A stretch of DNA of 64,000 bases from Chryseobacterium sp. JM1 (GCF_000737715.1 NZ_JPRN01000014.1:1-64000), one strand, 5' to 3'; counted from the stretch's first letter, positions 35,351 to 43,716 are shown. The notes: generated by a model from the sequence alone, not told the origin. Numbers and translations: made by a program.

Positions 35351-37237
35351 TCAATTGGGAGTTTCCTCGTCATTATCGTCATCTACTGACGAGGAGCCTT
35401 CCCAGTCTCTATTATCAAAATTAAGATTATCATAAGCTAATAATTCCTCCTCACGCTGGAGGAATTCTTTTGTGGTAAACTTTAAAATCTCATCGTCACC
35501 CCTTGCTTTGGCCAATCTTCGGATAGAAGCCTTGTCTATAGCCATAAATCTCTGTCCCAGACGTCTTGCTGCATATTTTCTCATCCCGGTTTCATGAAGA
35601 ACATCTACTGCCATATCAACGGCTGTTCCCAATGTTTCACGGTAAATATTTTCAATGCCGTTGTTTAAATAATCATAAGCATCTATTCTGTTCTTAGCCC
35701 GTACAAAAATTCTCACCTTTGGATAATGTTCACGTACAAGATCTGCAATGAATTTATTGTCATCCCGGTCATCAAGACACAAAACTAAAATTTCCGCATC
35801 TTCAATGCCCGCAGCCCTTAAAACGGGAATTCTTGTAGCATCTCCGTAATAGACCTTAAAACCATTACTTCGCAGAAGCTTCACCCGGTCAGAATCTCTG
35901 TCCAGAACAGTTGCTGATATTTTATTCGCTTTTAAAAGACGGCCTACTGTACTTCCAAAGTGTCCGAAACCTACAATAATGATTTTCTTCTGGCTTACAT
36001 TATTATCGAGAATGTTGAAATCATTGTCTTCATCAGGAATTTCTTTGATAAATTTAGGCGTAATGAATCGATCGTTAATGATCAGAAGGATAGGAGTGAT
36101 GCACATGGTAATGGCTGTAACGGCCATCATTTGGGCATTGAGTTCCGGGCTTAGCAGATAAAGATCCGAAGCATAATTGATTAAAACAAAAGCAAATTCT
36201 CCCACCTGAGAAAGAGCAAAAGCATAAAATAAACTCTGCGGAGTATCTATTTTGAAAAACTTTCCAATTGCATACAGGACCATAAATTTTATAGCCAACA
36301 CGGCAAAAACAGTAGAGAAAATAAATAACGGATCCTGCTGAATAATATTAAAATTGATGGTAGACCCAACACTCACAAAGAATACGGCAAGAAGCAGTCC
36401 TTTAAAAGGATTGATCTGCGCTTCCAGCTCATGCCGGAATTCACTGTTGGCAAGCATAACGCCCGCAAGGAAAGCTCCCAAAGCAGGAGAAAGCCCAATT
36501 GCAGCCATAAGCTCTGAAACCCCAATCACGAGGAACAGGGAAGAGGCAGTAAGCAATTCCGTCATTCCTGACTTTGACACATATCGTAAAAATGGGACAA
36601 ATACATATCTGCCCAAAAGAATCAAAATAGCAACCCCTAAAATCACAGTCCCGGCCTGCAGCCATTCCGGAAGTTTCTGGATGATGATCTGAATTTCATT
36701 ATCGTGATGACTGGCTTTATAATTCGCAATAATCGGAAGGATAGCAAGGATAGGAATCACGGCAATATCCTGAAACAGAAGGGTAGAGAATGAGGCTTCT
36801 CCGGCCATGGTTTTAAAGTTATTCTTTTCCTGAAGTGTCTGCAGTACGATAGCAGTAGAGGAAAGGGCAAAACAAATCGCGATGGCAATGGCTTTGTCGA
36901 TCCGCCATCCGGCACTGATGAAAACAAGAAACAACAGTGAAATAGTAAGCAACATCTGCGTCAGTCCGAGGCCCATAATTTTCTTCCGCATTTCCCAGAA
37001 TTTCCGGGGCTCAAGTTCCAGTCCCACCAAAAAAAGCAGCATGATCACCCCAAATTCGCTGGCGTGCATAATATCATTGACATCTTTTCCGGTAAGCCGC
37101 AGCACATAAGGACCAATGATGATACCTCCTAAAATATAGCCAATCACTGAGCTTAACCCAAATTTTCTGGCCAGCGGAACCATAATAATGGCTACACCTA
37201 AGAAAAGTAATGTATTCATCGCTAAGCTGGACTCCAT
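35351..37237 (-). CDS. Monovalent cation:proton antiporter, Kef type (CPA2)
   Basis: Inner-membrane K+/H+ antiporter of 628 aa. About twelve membrane segments (1-385) with the CPA2 patterns GYILGGIIIGP, FLVGLELEP and SPALGAFLAGVMLANSEF, followed by a cytosolic RCK/TrkA-N domain with Rossmann motif IIIVGFGHFGSTVGRLL (about 417-540) that binds nucleotide, and an acidic tail. In E. coli KefB and KefC, glutathione adducts open this exit path so that K+ leaves and the cytoplasm acidifies. A flavodoxin-like ancillary gene ends 3 nt upstream, as in kefFC and kefGB operons. Confidence 0.93.
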   Translation of the reverse strand: MESSLAMNTLLFLGVAIIMVPLARKFGLSSVIGYILGGIIIGPYVLRLTGKDVNDIMHASEFGVIMLLFLVGLELEPRKFWEMRKKIMGLGLTQMLLTISLLFLVFISAGWRIDKAIAIAICFALSSTAIVLQTLQEKNNFKTMAGEASFSTLLFQDIAVIPILAILPIIANYKASHHDNEIQIIIQKLPEWLQAGTVILGVAILILLGRYVFVPFLRYVSKSGMTELLTASSLFLVIGVSELMAAIGLSPALGAFLAGVMLANSEFRHELEAQINPFKGLLLAVFFVSVGSTINFNIIQQDPLFIFSTVFAVLAIKFMVLYAIGKFFKIDTPQSLFYAFALSQVGEFAFVLINYASDLYLLSPELNAQMMAVTAITMCITPILLIINDRFITPKFIKEIPDEDNDFNILDNNVSQKKIIIVGFGHFGSTVGRLLKANKISATVLDRDSDRVKLLRSNGFKVYYGDATRIPVLRAAGIEDAEILVLCLDDRDDNKFIADLVREHYPKVRIFVRAKNRIDAYDYLNNGIENIYRETLGTAVDMAVDVLHETGMRKYAARRLGQRFMAIDKASIRRLAKARGDDEILKFTTKEFLQREEELLAYDNLNFDNRDWEGSSSVDDDNDEETPN

Positions 37238-37240
37238 ACG

Positions 37241-37762
37241 CTATTGATTGAGTAGTTCTGTAAATTCTTTTTTATGTAAAATAATGTCTTTTTTGCTCAG
37301 TTTATTGGCTTCGTAAACGATCTTGATATGTTTGATATCCGCTTTGAAAACCTTTAAAGAGACGATCAAGCCGCTGACGAGTTCTTCCACCGTGTACTGG
37401 TATGTCCCGGTCTTAGTGAACGATCTTTCTTTTCCACCGGTGGTGATCAGAATGTAGATTTCTTTTCCTTCCAGAGGATTGGTTTCACCTTCTCTGAGCC
37501 AGTCTCTGTCGAAAACTTCATCGATCCATAATCTTAATAAAGGAGGCATTCCGAACCAGATCAGAGGGAACTGAAAAATAAAACGGTCATAATTTCTTAA
37601 CCTTTTTCTCTCCCTGAATGCCGCGATATGAAAATCAGGATATTCTTCGTAAAGATCTCTGAGGGTAAAGTGCTGGTGACGGACATAGAAATTAAAAAGC
37701 TCTACGTTGGAATTGGAGTGCTCTAAATAGGGATGTGCAAAAACTACCAGCGTCTTCTTCAT
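37241..37762 (-). CDS. Flavodoxin-like NAD(P)H oxidoreductase, KefF/KefG-like ancillary protein
   Basis: 173-aa flavodoxin-fold quinone reductase homologue. MKKTLVVFAHPYLEHSNSN is the FMN-phosphate region, QFPLIWFGMPPLLRLWIDEVF is the family's conserved helix-loop, and ITTGGKERSFTKTGTYQYT covers the flavin ring loop. It lies 3 nt upstream of the antiporter gene, the same order as kefG-kefB and kefF-kefC, whose ancillary proteins are needed for full channel activity and carry oxidoreductase activity. The assignment rests on family plus gene order. Confidence 0.9.
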   Translation of the reverse strand: MKKTLVVFAHPYLEHSNSNVELFNFYVRHQHFTLRDLYEEYPDFHIAAFRERKRLRNYDRFIFQFPLIWFGMPPLLRLWIDEVFDRDWLREGETNPLEGKEIYILITTGGKERSFTKTGTYQYTVEELVSGLIVSLKVFKADIKHIKIVYEANKLSKKDIILHKKEFTELLNQ

Positions 37763-37900
37763 AAACCTGTTTTCAGTAAATATAATGAAAAAAAATTAGT
37801 TAAAAGACGGGTTTTAAGTGGTTTTGTTATTTTTTTAATATGTAAAGTTGAATTTAGTATTAAAATAAGGCAAAGAAATGATGGTATTTTAGCGTATTAA

Positions 37901-37928
37901 ATAAAAAATCGGGCCATGAGCCCGATTA
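37901..37928 (-). terminator. Terminator of the lemA-TPM operon
   Basis: AATCGGGC / GCCCGATT stem with CATGA-type loop; on the minus strand it is followed by six T residues, 20 nt after the stop codon. Confidence 0.85.
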
Positions 37929-37950
37929 TATTGAATTTTGTTATTTCTAT

Positions 37951-38769
37951 TTACCATCCGCCCGAAGTGCCACCTCCACCGAAGCTTCCTCCGCCGCCAA
38001 AGCCACCGAATCCACCTCCGCCGCCACCGGAACTTCCACCACCAAAGCCACCGCCTCCTCCGAAGCTGCCCGGGAATGGGAAGAATCCACCTGGATAATT
38101 TCTGCGTCCTCTTCTGGTGATAATCACATCATCGTCATCATTATTGCCGCCGCCACGTCCGCCGCCTCTACCTCCGAAGAGAAAGGCTATAATGATAAAA
38201 ATGACAAAGGCAATCAGAAGGATTTTAAAAGTATTTCCTTTGCCTGAAGGCGCTGAGGTTTCCGTAGGTTTGAATTTCCCCTGCACAGCCTCCATAATGG
38301 CTGAGGTACCACGGTTGATACCTTCATACCACTGTCCTTGCCTGAAATTGGGTGTGACAATATAATCAAGGATTTGTCCCGCCACAGAAGCGGTAAGGTA
38401 TTGTTCTACGGCGCGTCCCTGCTGGATAGACATGGTTCTGTCTTCTGTTGCAACAAGGAAAACGACCCCGTTATCTACACCTTTTTTCCCAATTTTCCAT
38501 TGCTCACCGAACATGGTCGCCAGAAAATTGACATCTTCTCCTTTGGTAGAACGAATAATGATCACTTCAATTTCTGTAGAAGTGGAATCTGCAAACTTGA
38601 TCAGTTTGTTGTTCAGCTCATCTTTTTGCTGTTGTGTCAACAGTCCTGCTTCATCAAACACAGGATACAGAACCGCAGGTTTTTGCGGAATCGTGTATTG
38701 TGCTGATACAAAAGTGTAAAAGCAGAAGAGTATGAATGAAAATACAAGTTTAAGAGAACGTAATTTCAT
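37951..38769 (-). CDS. TPM-domain protein with Gly-rich tail
   Basis: 272 aa. Signal peptide 1-23, a TPM (TLP18.3/Psb32/MOLO-1) domain (about 30-160, YPVFDEAGLLTQQQKDELN to GRAVEQYLT), one membrane segment (ILLIAFVIFIIIAFLFGGR, about 185-203) and a tail of Gly-Gly-Phe-Gly repeats interrupted by Asp4 and Arg clusters. YgcG-like architecture; the domain faces the periplasm and the glycine tail the cytosol or the reverse. Function unknown. Its start overlaps the previous gene by 20 nt, so translation is coupled. Confidence 0.9.
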   Translation of the reverse strand: MKLRSLKLVFSFILFCFYTFVSAQYTIPQKPAVLYPVFDEAGLLTQQQKDELNNKLIKFADSTSTEIEVIIIRSTKGEDVNFLATMFGEQWKIGKKGVDNGVVFLVATEDRTMSIQQGRAVEQYLTASVAGQILDYIVTPNFRQGQWYEGINRGTSAIMEAVQGKFKPTETSAPSGKGNTFKILLIAFVIFIIIAFLFGGRGGGRGGGNNDDDDVIITRRGRRNYPGGFFPFPGSFGGGGGFGGGSSGGGGGGFGGFGGGGSFGGGGTSGGW

Positions 38770-39178
38770 TAGAGAGCTGATTGGGATTTTTTCCCTGAAC
38801 AGGAAAATATTTTTTTAATTCAAGACCGGTCTCCAGGATGCCGCTTTTTAAAGCTTTATAATAATTTCCTTTGGCAAATTCAGCGGTAATATAATCGTGG
38901 AGGTGATCCCAATACGACTGGTGTACTTTGTCATGGATTCCGATATCGCCGATGATGGTCAGATATTTCTGTTCGAAATTCACATGAAAAAGCACAGCAT
39001 TTCTGTCGGCAGTTTTATTCATACAGAGTTCTTTGAAAACTTCAAATGCAGTCTGTGCATTCTGGGTTTCGGTGTTCGAGTCAATATGTATACGGATCTC
39101 GCCTGTAGAATGTTCTTCTGCCGACTGTATCGCTTCCACAAGAGAAGTGATTTGCTGATTTGTCAGAAAACGGCTCAT
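38750..39178 (-). CDS. TPM-domain protein, short form
   Basis: 142-aa protein consisting of a TPM domain only (EAIQSAEEHSTGEIRIHID to HDKVHQSYWDHL), no signal peptide or membrane segment, so probably cytosolic or membrane-associated through its partners. The stop overlaps the next TPM gene and its start shares one base with the lemA-family stop, the standard lemA-TPM-TPM order in Bacteroidota. Unknown role; the set is often linked to the cell envelope. Confidence 0.9.
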   Translation of the reverse strand: MSRFLTNQQITSLVEAIQSAEEHSTGEIRIHIDSNTETQNAQTAFEVFKELCMNKTADRNAVLFHVNFEQKYLTIIGDIGIHDKVHQSYWDHLHDYITAEFAKGNYYKALKSGILETGLELKKYFPVQGKNPNQLSNEITFS

Positions 39179-39783
39179 TATTTAAATACTTCAGGCGCTT
39201 TTTCTGCACCGGCTTCAGCCTTGAAGAATGGTTTTTCTTTAAAGTTGGTAAAGTTCGCCAGGATATTGTTCGGGAACGTTTTGATCGTTGTATTGTAATC
39301 TTTGGCAGCGTCATTATAATAAACCGTTTCGGTTCTGATGCTGTTTTCTATCGCTGTAAATTCTCTCTGGAAGTTGATGTACTGCTGGTCCGCTTTTAAG
39401 TTCGGATAAGATTCTACCACAGCCATTAATCTGCTTAATGCTCCGGAAAGTTCTCCCTGTGCAGCCTGGAATTTCGCCAGATCAGCTTCTGTCATATTCG
39501 AAGGGTCGATTTGGATAGAAGTCGCTTTTGAACGAGCTTCAACCACTTTCGTTAATGTTTCCTGTTCAAATTTTGAATAGGATTTCACGGTTCTTTCAAG
39601 ATTTGGAATAAGATTGGCCCTTTTCTGATATACTGTTTCAATATTAGACCATTTGGAATTTACGTTCTGTTCTTTCGAAACAAAATTATTATAACCGTTT
39701 TTCCCCCAGAAGAATAGTACACCTACAATGATTAGCAGAGCAATACCGATAGTTCCTGCGCTCAGGCAGCCTTTATTTTTCAT
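39178..39783 (-). CDS. LemA-family membrane protein
   Basis: 201 aa. One N-terminal membrane helix (about 7-25, TIGIALLIIVGVLFFWG) followed by a long helical domain with the LemA signature YNNFVSKEQNVNSKWSNIET, RANLIPNLERTVKSYSKFE and the C-terminal PNILANFTNFKEKPFF. First gene of a three-gene operon with two TPM-domain genes. The promoter box TATATTTG lies at 39824-39831. LemA proteins have no proven biochemical activity. Confidence 0.94.
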   Translation of the reverse strand: MKNKGCLSAGTIGIALLIIVGVLFFWGKNGYNNFVSKEQNVNSKWSNIETVYQKRANLIPNLERTVKSYSKFEQETLTKVVEARSKATSIQIDPSNMTEADLAKFQAAQGELSGALSRLMAVVESYPNLKADQQYINFQREFTAIENSIRTETVYYNDAAKDYNTTIKTFPNNILANFTNFKEKPFFKAEAGAEKAPEVFK

Positions 39784-39812
39784 AGTTTATTTTTTTTAAT
39801 TTTTTGTGCTAA

Positions 39813-39841
39813 TCAAATATACAAATTATGTGCTAATTTTG
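39813..39841 (+). promoter_or_regulatory. Promoter of folA (-33 and -7)
   Basis: TTTG at 39813-39816 and TAATTTTG at 39834-39841, spacer 17 nt, a near-ideal Bacteroidota sigma promoter. It interleaves with the minus-strand -7 box of the lemA operon (39824-39831), so the two divergent transcripts may exclude each other. Confidence 0.7.
39824..39831 (-). promoter_or_regulatory. -7 promoter box of the lemA operon
   Basis: TATATTTG on the minus strand, a perfect TAnnTTTG match lying inside the spacer of the folA promoter. Confidence 0.55.
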
Positions 39842-39856
39842 TAAAAAATTATTAGA

Positions 39857-40351
39857 ATGACAACAATAGTGGTGGCTATGGGTGAGAAGAACGAGATCGG
39901 TTTTGAAAACAAACTGCTGTGGCATCTTCCGAAAGACCTGAAACACTTTAAAGATATAACTTCGGGACATCCTATTATTATGGGGAGAAAGACCTATGAA
40001 AGTATAGGGAAACCGTTGCCGAACCGTACAAACATTGTTATTTCCAGAAAGAAAAACTGGTTTGAGGAAGGGATTCTGATCGTGGGAAGCATTAAAGAAG
40101 CCGTAAAATTTGCTAAGAAAATCGATGAAAATGTATTCATCATCGGTGGTGGAAATATCTATGAACAGACAATGGAGATTGTGGATAAACTGGAAGTGAC
40201 TTTAGTGAAAGCTGATCTTCAGGCTGATACTTTCTTTCCAAAGATCAATCCGAAAGTATGGAAAAAAACGGAAGAGATCTTTCATGAAAAAGACGAAAAG
40301 AATGAATATGATTTCTCCTTTCAAACGTATGAGCGAATCAAGACTGAGTAG
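39857..40351 (+). CDS. folA: Dihydrofolate reductase
   Basis: Reduces dihydrofolate to tetrahydrofolate with NADPH; the trimethoprim target. 164 aa, usual length. Active-site start MTTIVVAMGEKNEIGFENKL with LLWHLPKDLKHFKDITSGHP (Glu/Asp and Trp positions of chromosomal enzymes), MGRKTYESIGKPLPNR as cofactor-binding loop, FIIGGGNIYEQTM as Gly-rich turn. Promoter at 39813-39841. Confidence 0.96.
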   Translation: MTTIVVAMGEKNEIGFENKLLWHLPKDLKHFKDITSGHPIIMGRKTYESIGKPLPNRTNIVISRKKNWFEEGILIVGSIKEAVKFAKKIDENVFIIGGGNIYEQTMEIVDKLEVTLVKADLQADTFFPKINPKVWKKTEEIFHEKDEKNEYDFSFQTYERIKTE

Positions 40352-40400
40352 TTATGAAAATTCTAACGGGTAACCTCTAGCTTCTAACCTCTAAATTTTC

Positions 40401-40408
40401 TATCTTTG
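40401..40408 (+). promoter_or_regulatory. -7 promoter box of the unknown membrane protein gene
   Basis: TATCTTTG, a perfect TAnnTTTG match, 18 nt before the ATG at 40427. Confidence 0.6.
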
Positions 40409-40426
40409 CACTCTTAAAATTGAACA

Positions 40427-40996
40427 ATGAATAAGTACATAAAAATTGTAATTGCAGCAGTTCTTATCCTTTTAGGACTTTATATGATGATTTTCACAAG
40501 AAGTCTGGGCTGGGGGATTGTAGTATTCCTTCTTGCAGCACTGCCTATTATACTTTTCATCAAAAATGAATATATCCTTCTTGCCTTCTGGCAGCTGAGA
40601 AAACAGAATATGGAAAAAGCTTCAAAATGGTTAAACGGAATCACCAACTACAAGGCGCAGCTTCATAAATCCCAGTATGGATATTTCCACTATTTACAGG
40701 GACTAACCCAAGCTCAGGAACATCCTGCGAAAGTGGAACCGTTGATGAAAAAAGCTTTGGAATATGGTCTGAATATGAAGCACGACAGAGCAATGGCCAC
40801 ATTGAATCTTGCCGCAGCAGCCATTTCTAAAGGAAGAAAACAGGAAGGGCAGAAGCTTCTGGATGAGGCTAAGAGATTAGACACGGCAGGAATGATGACA
40901 GATCAGATCAAAATGATGAAAGATCAGTTGAAAATGCCTTCTATGCAGAAACATATGCACAACCCGAATATGAGACAGAGAGGAAAATTCTTCTAA
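40427..40996 (+). CDS. Membrane protein with helical repeat (TPR-like) domain
   Basis: 189 aa. Two membrane helices at 5-45 (IVIAAVLILLGLYMMIF and LGWGIVVFLLAALPIILFI), then a soluble helical domain (about 60-165) with TPR-like pairs such as GYFHYLQGLTQAQEHP and ATLNLAAAAISKGRKQEGQ, and a Met/Lys/His-rich C-terminus. Likely an inner-membrane adaptor with its repeat domain in the cytosol. Not recognised beyond that; well conserved look and own promoter and terminator support a real gene. Confidence 0.85.
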   Translation: MNKYIKIVIAAVLILLGLYMMIFTRSLGWGIVVFLLAALPIILFIKNEYILLAFWQLRKQNMEKASKWLNGITNYKAQLHKSQYGYFHYLQGLTQAQEHPAKVEPLMKKALEYGLNMKHDRAMATLNLAAAAISKGRKQEGQKLLDEAKRLDTAGMMTDQIKMMKDQLKMPSMQKHMHNPNMRQRGKFF

Positions 40997-41013
40997 GAAC
41001 ACTATACAAAACG

Positions 41014-41043
41014 AAAAAAGCACCTGATTCAGGTGCTTTTTTT
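41014..41043. terminator. Terminator after the membrane-protein gene
   Basis: AAAGCACCTGA / TCAGGTGCTTT stem and a T7 run; convergent with the TRIC-like gene, usable from both sides. Confidence 0.9.
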
Positions 41044-41062
41044 ATTTTAAACTCATTTTACA

Positions 41063-41695
41063 TCACATTTCTGAATTATGATCATACCCATAAAATTTAG
41101 GCATCTGCCAGTGGTATTTCACGGCAAGCGTTCTGATGGCTACAATCAGTAAAATGGTGAAGATCTGGATAAGTGTATAAGAAAGCGGGATAAACTTCGT
41201 CATCAGAAGAAATGCAGATCCTCCGACGATACACGCTGTTGCATAGATTTCTTTCCTGAAGATCAATGGAATCCGGTTGAGGAGAATGTCCCGTATAATC
41301 CCTCCGAAGCAGCCGGTGATGGTTCCCAGTGCGATACATATCAATGGATGAATGTCCGCATTGAGTCCTTTCTGAACGCCGATAATGGTAAATAATCCCA
41401 ATCCGAAGCTGTCAAAAATAAATAAGGTTACCTTGAAGTTCTTTTCAATGGATTTGAAGATCATGGCAAAAATACTTGTTCCGAGGATTAATGCACAGGT
41501 TAAAAGATCATGCATCCAGAAAACAGGAATGTCCAGCAGGAGATCTCTTACAGTTCCTCCGCCCACAGAAGTGACGAATGCGATAATCAGTACCCCGAAC
41601 GGATCCAGGCGTTTCTGCATCGCTGCAAAACTTCCCGACATCGCAAAGGAAATGGTTCCGAGTACCTCTATGGCAAAATTGAACTGTTCGTGCAT
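41063..41695 (-). CDS. TRIC-type cation channel family protein (UPF0126, YicG-like)
   Basis: 210-aa inner-membrane protein with seven predicted helices in two UPF0126 repeats. The repeat signatures are VTSVGGGTVRDLLLD and ITGCFGGIIRDILLN, glycine-rich helices that line the pore in prokaryotic TRIC channels, which pass monovalent cations; some relatives carry amino acids such as glycine. The ion or substrate is unknown here. Single gene. Confidence 0.93.
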   Translation of the reverse strand: MHEQFNFAIEVLGTISFAMSGSFAAMQKRLDPFGVLIIAFVTSVGGGTVRDLLLDIPVFWMHDLLTCALILGTSIFAMIFKSIEKNFKVTLFIFDSFGLGLFTIIGVQKGLNADIHPLICIALGTITGCFGGIIRDILLNRIPLIFRKEIYATACIVGGSAFLLMTKFIPLSYTLIQIFTILLIVAIRTLAVKYHWQMPKFYGYDHNSEM

Positions 41696-41705
41696 ATATT
41701 TATCA

Positions 41706-42139
41706 GTAATAGGTAATGGGCAATGAGTAATAAAAATTATGCCATTTAAAGCTGGGATAATTTAAATTTATACTTGGTCATCACCTTTACAAGTTCTTCG
41801 CATTCTGATTTTAAAAGTATCATTTTTTCAGGACTTAAATATTCCAGTTCCTCAATGATTTCAAGCCAAAGTTGAGTTTCATCAATTTCTTCTACAACAA
41901 TGCAGAGTTTAGCAAATTTTTCTTTTTCAGATCTTGCTCTTGAAACAGCTCTGTAATTTGCAGCTACTGAAGTGGAAGATCTTATGATTTGTTTCCTTAT
42001 GACCGAGACATCATCTGAATAAGGTAATGAAGAGAGGGATTTGATCACAAGAATGGAAAAGTTTTTAGTCCTTTCCCGAAAAACCTAATTGTAATCCATA
42101 TTTCCCAAATTACTCATTACCTATTACTCATTACTTATT
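41706..42139. mobile_element. Candidate heptamer-inverted-repeat element carrying a four-helix-bundle gene
   Basis: Left end 41706-41731 and right end 42109-42139 are inverted relative to each other and consist of variants of the heptamer GTAATGA (GTAATAG, GTAATGG, GCAATGA). They enclose little besides the four-helix-bundle gene. This looks like a fold-back mobile unit of about 434 bp, comparable to the intervening sequences inserted in some bacterial 23S rRNA genes, which carry related proteins. Element status is an inference; no target duplication was identified. Confidence 0.5.
41746..42099 (-). pseudogene. Four-helix-bundle (23S rRNA IVS-like) protein gene with early stop
   Basis: The sequence from the ATG at 42099 reads M-D-Y-N, then TAG at 42087-42085, then continues in frame as VFRERTKNFSILVIKSL into a normal family body: IRKQIIRSSTSVAANYRAVS, then ARSEKEKFAKLCIVVEEIDE and TQLWLEIIEEL. 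Family proteins of about 117 aa usually begin close to this ATG, so codon 5 appears to have become a stop. A GTG at 42048 could give a 100-aa product lacking most of helix 1. Either a pseudogene or a re-initiated short form. Relatives form pentamers of four-helix bundles and may bind RNA. Confidence 0.7.
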
Positions 42140-42599
42140 TTTTCACCCTGACAGAGTCCGGAACCAGCAGTTCGTATTCTCCGTCGTGATTGATGATCTC
42201 TCTTACAATGCTGCTGCTGATGAAAGATTTTCCGGATGAGGTTAAGAGGAATACGGTTTCCAGTTTTTTGTGAGCCAGCGTTCTGTTGGTGTGGGCAATG
42301 GCTTTTTCAAATTCAAAATCGGCAGGATTTCTTAAGCCTCTCAGAATGTATTGTGCATCCTTTTCAAAGCAATAATCTACCGTTAATCCTTCAAAAAAAT
42401 CGACTTCCACATTGGGGAATTCGGCGACAGAATTTTGGATAAATTCCATCCTTTTTTCAAGGGGAAACATATATTTTTTTTGGGAATTCTGCCCGATCGC
42501 AATAATCAGTTTGTCAAAAAGCGGAGCCGCTCTTTCAATAATATCATAATGTCCCAGGGTGATAGGATCAAATGATCCGGGGAAAACAGCAATTTTCAT
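42135..42599 (-). CDS. coaD: Phosphopantetheine adenylyltransferase
   Basis: Penultimate step of coenzyme A synthesis: 4'-phosphopantetheine plus ATP to dephospho-CoA. 154 aa, usual length. Nucleotidyl-transferase motif TLGH at 14-17 in FPGSFDPITLGHYDII, substrate loop LRGLRNPADFEFE, and the SFISSSIVREI segment matching the ISST motif. Its stop codon overlaps the right end of the heptamer repeat element, so that element sits exactly at the 3' end of the gene. Confidence 0.96.
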   Translation of the reverse strand: MKIAVFPGSFDPITLGHYDIIERAAPLFDKLIIAIGQNSQKKYMFPLEKRMEFIQNSVAEFPNVEVDFFEGLTVDYCFEKDAQYILRGLRNPADFEFEKAIAHTNRTLAHKKLETVFLLTSSGKSFISSSIVREIINHDGEYELLVPDSVRVKK

Positions 42600-42732
42600 G
42601 TTTTACGTGTTATGATGAGTTATGGGGTGCGAGTTAAGTGGTGAGTTTGGGGATACTGGTTGGTTGTTGCCTGTATCTTCTTTTCAAACTTCCATCCACT
42701 AACCTTTAACCTCTGATTTCCAACTTCTATTA

Positions 42733-43716
42733 TTATTTATTCAACGCTTTTTCTACTTCGTTTCCGCAAAGGTCTGTAATGGATATTCCGTAAATTTTAG
42801 CTTGTTGCGGAAGAATGCTGGCCGGAGAGAATCCAGGATTGGTATTCATTTCAAGCATATAAGGAATGCCGTCCATAAGGATGAATTCACTCCTTGAAAA
42901 ACCACTCATACCAAGGGAATTGTAAGCTCTTTTTGAAATTTCTTCCACCCGGATTCTGGTCGCATCATCAATTCTTGCAGGGGTAATTTCCTCTGAAGCG
43001 CCTTCATATTTAGCTTCATAATCAAAGAATTCATTGGTAGGTACAATTTCGGTGATTCCCAAAACGATGGTTTCACCTTTGAAATCTATAACGCCTACAG
43101 AAACTTCCATTCCGTCAAGAAAACTTTCGATAAGAATTTCGTTATCTTCTTTGAAAGCGATTTCCGTGGCAGCAATTAATTCTGATTTCTCTTTTACTTT
43201 TGAAATTCCCAGAGAGGATCCGGATTGATTAGGTTTAACGAAAACCGGAAGCCCAAGACTTTCAACGATTTCGTCTGTATTGATCTCTTCTCCTTTTCTT
43301 AAATAAATGCTTTTAGCAGAAGGAATTCCGTATTTGGACAATACCGCTAAAGTATCTTTTTTATTGAAGGTTAAAGCGCTTTGGTAGAAATCACAACCGG
43401 TATATTTCTGCCCGATGGCATCCCAATAGGCCTGAAGAATTCCGTTTTCACCCGGAGTTCCGTGGATAATGTTGAAACAGGCATCGAATTTCAGCTGTTC
43501 ATTATTATCTAATGTCACTGAAAAATCTCCGCGGTTGATTTCATATTTTTTGTCGTTGTCTCCTAAAAAATACCATTCATCTTTTAGAATAACTACTTTA
43601 TATACGTCATATAGATTTCTGTCCAGAGAATCGTAGATCAACTGACCGCTTTTTAAGGAAACTACATATTCATCTGAATAGCCTCCCATGACAACGGCAA
43701 CACTTTTTTTGCTCAT
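42733..43716 (-). CDS. ddl: D-alanine--D-alanine ligase
   Basis: ATP-grasp enzyme that makes the D-Ala-D-Ala dipeptide of peptidoglycan. 327 aa. Start at the ATG at 43716 (MSKKSVAVVMGGYSDEYVVS); longer frames begin upstream of the promoter box at 43740-43747. ATP-grasp parts are visible: GLPVFVKPNQSGSSLGISKV, EILIESFLDGMEVSVGVID and the metal-binding YMLEMNTNPGFSPASI. N-terminal GGYSDEY replaces the usual GGxSxEx. Divergent from the PASTA protein gene, another peptidoglycan-related product. Confidence 0.95.
   Translation of the reverse strand: MSKKSVAVVMGGYSDEYVVSLKSGQLIYDSLDRNLYDVYKVVILKDEWYFLGDNDKKYEINRGDFSVTLDNNEQLKFDACFNIIHGTPGENGILQAYWDAIGQKYTGCDFYQSALTFNKKDTLAVLSKYGIPSAKSIYLRKGEEINTDEIVESLGLPVFVKPNQSGSSLGISKVKEKSELIAATEIAFKEDNEILIESFLDGMEVSVGVIDFKGETIVLGITEIVPTNEFFDYEAKYEGASEEITPARIDDATRIRVEEISKRAYNSLGMSGFSRSEFILMDGIPYMLEMNTNPGFSPASILPQQAKIYGISITDLCGNEVEKALNK

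Noticed and set aside
35351..37237. Plain Na+/H+ antiporter annotation
   Set aside because: The RCK domain and upstream flavodoxin-like partner favour the Kef type.
37916..38120. Proline-rich frames opposite the Gly-rich tail of the TPM protein
   Set aside because: They are the reverse reading of glycine codons; no independent evidence for a gene.
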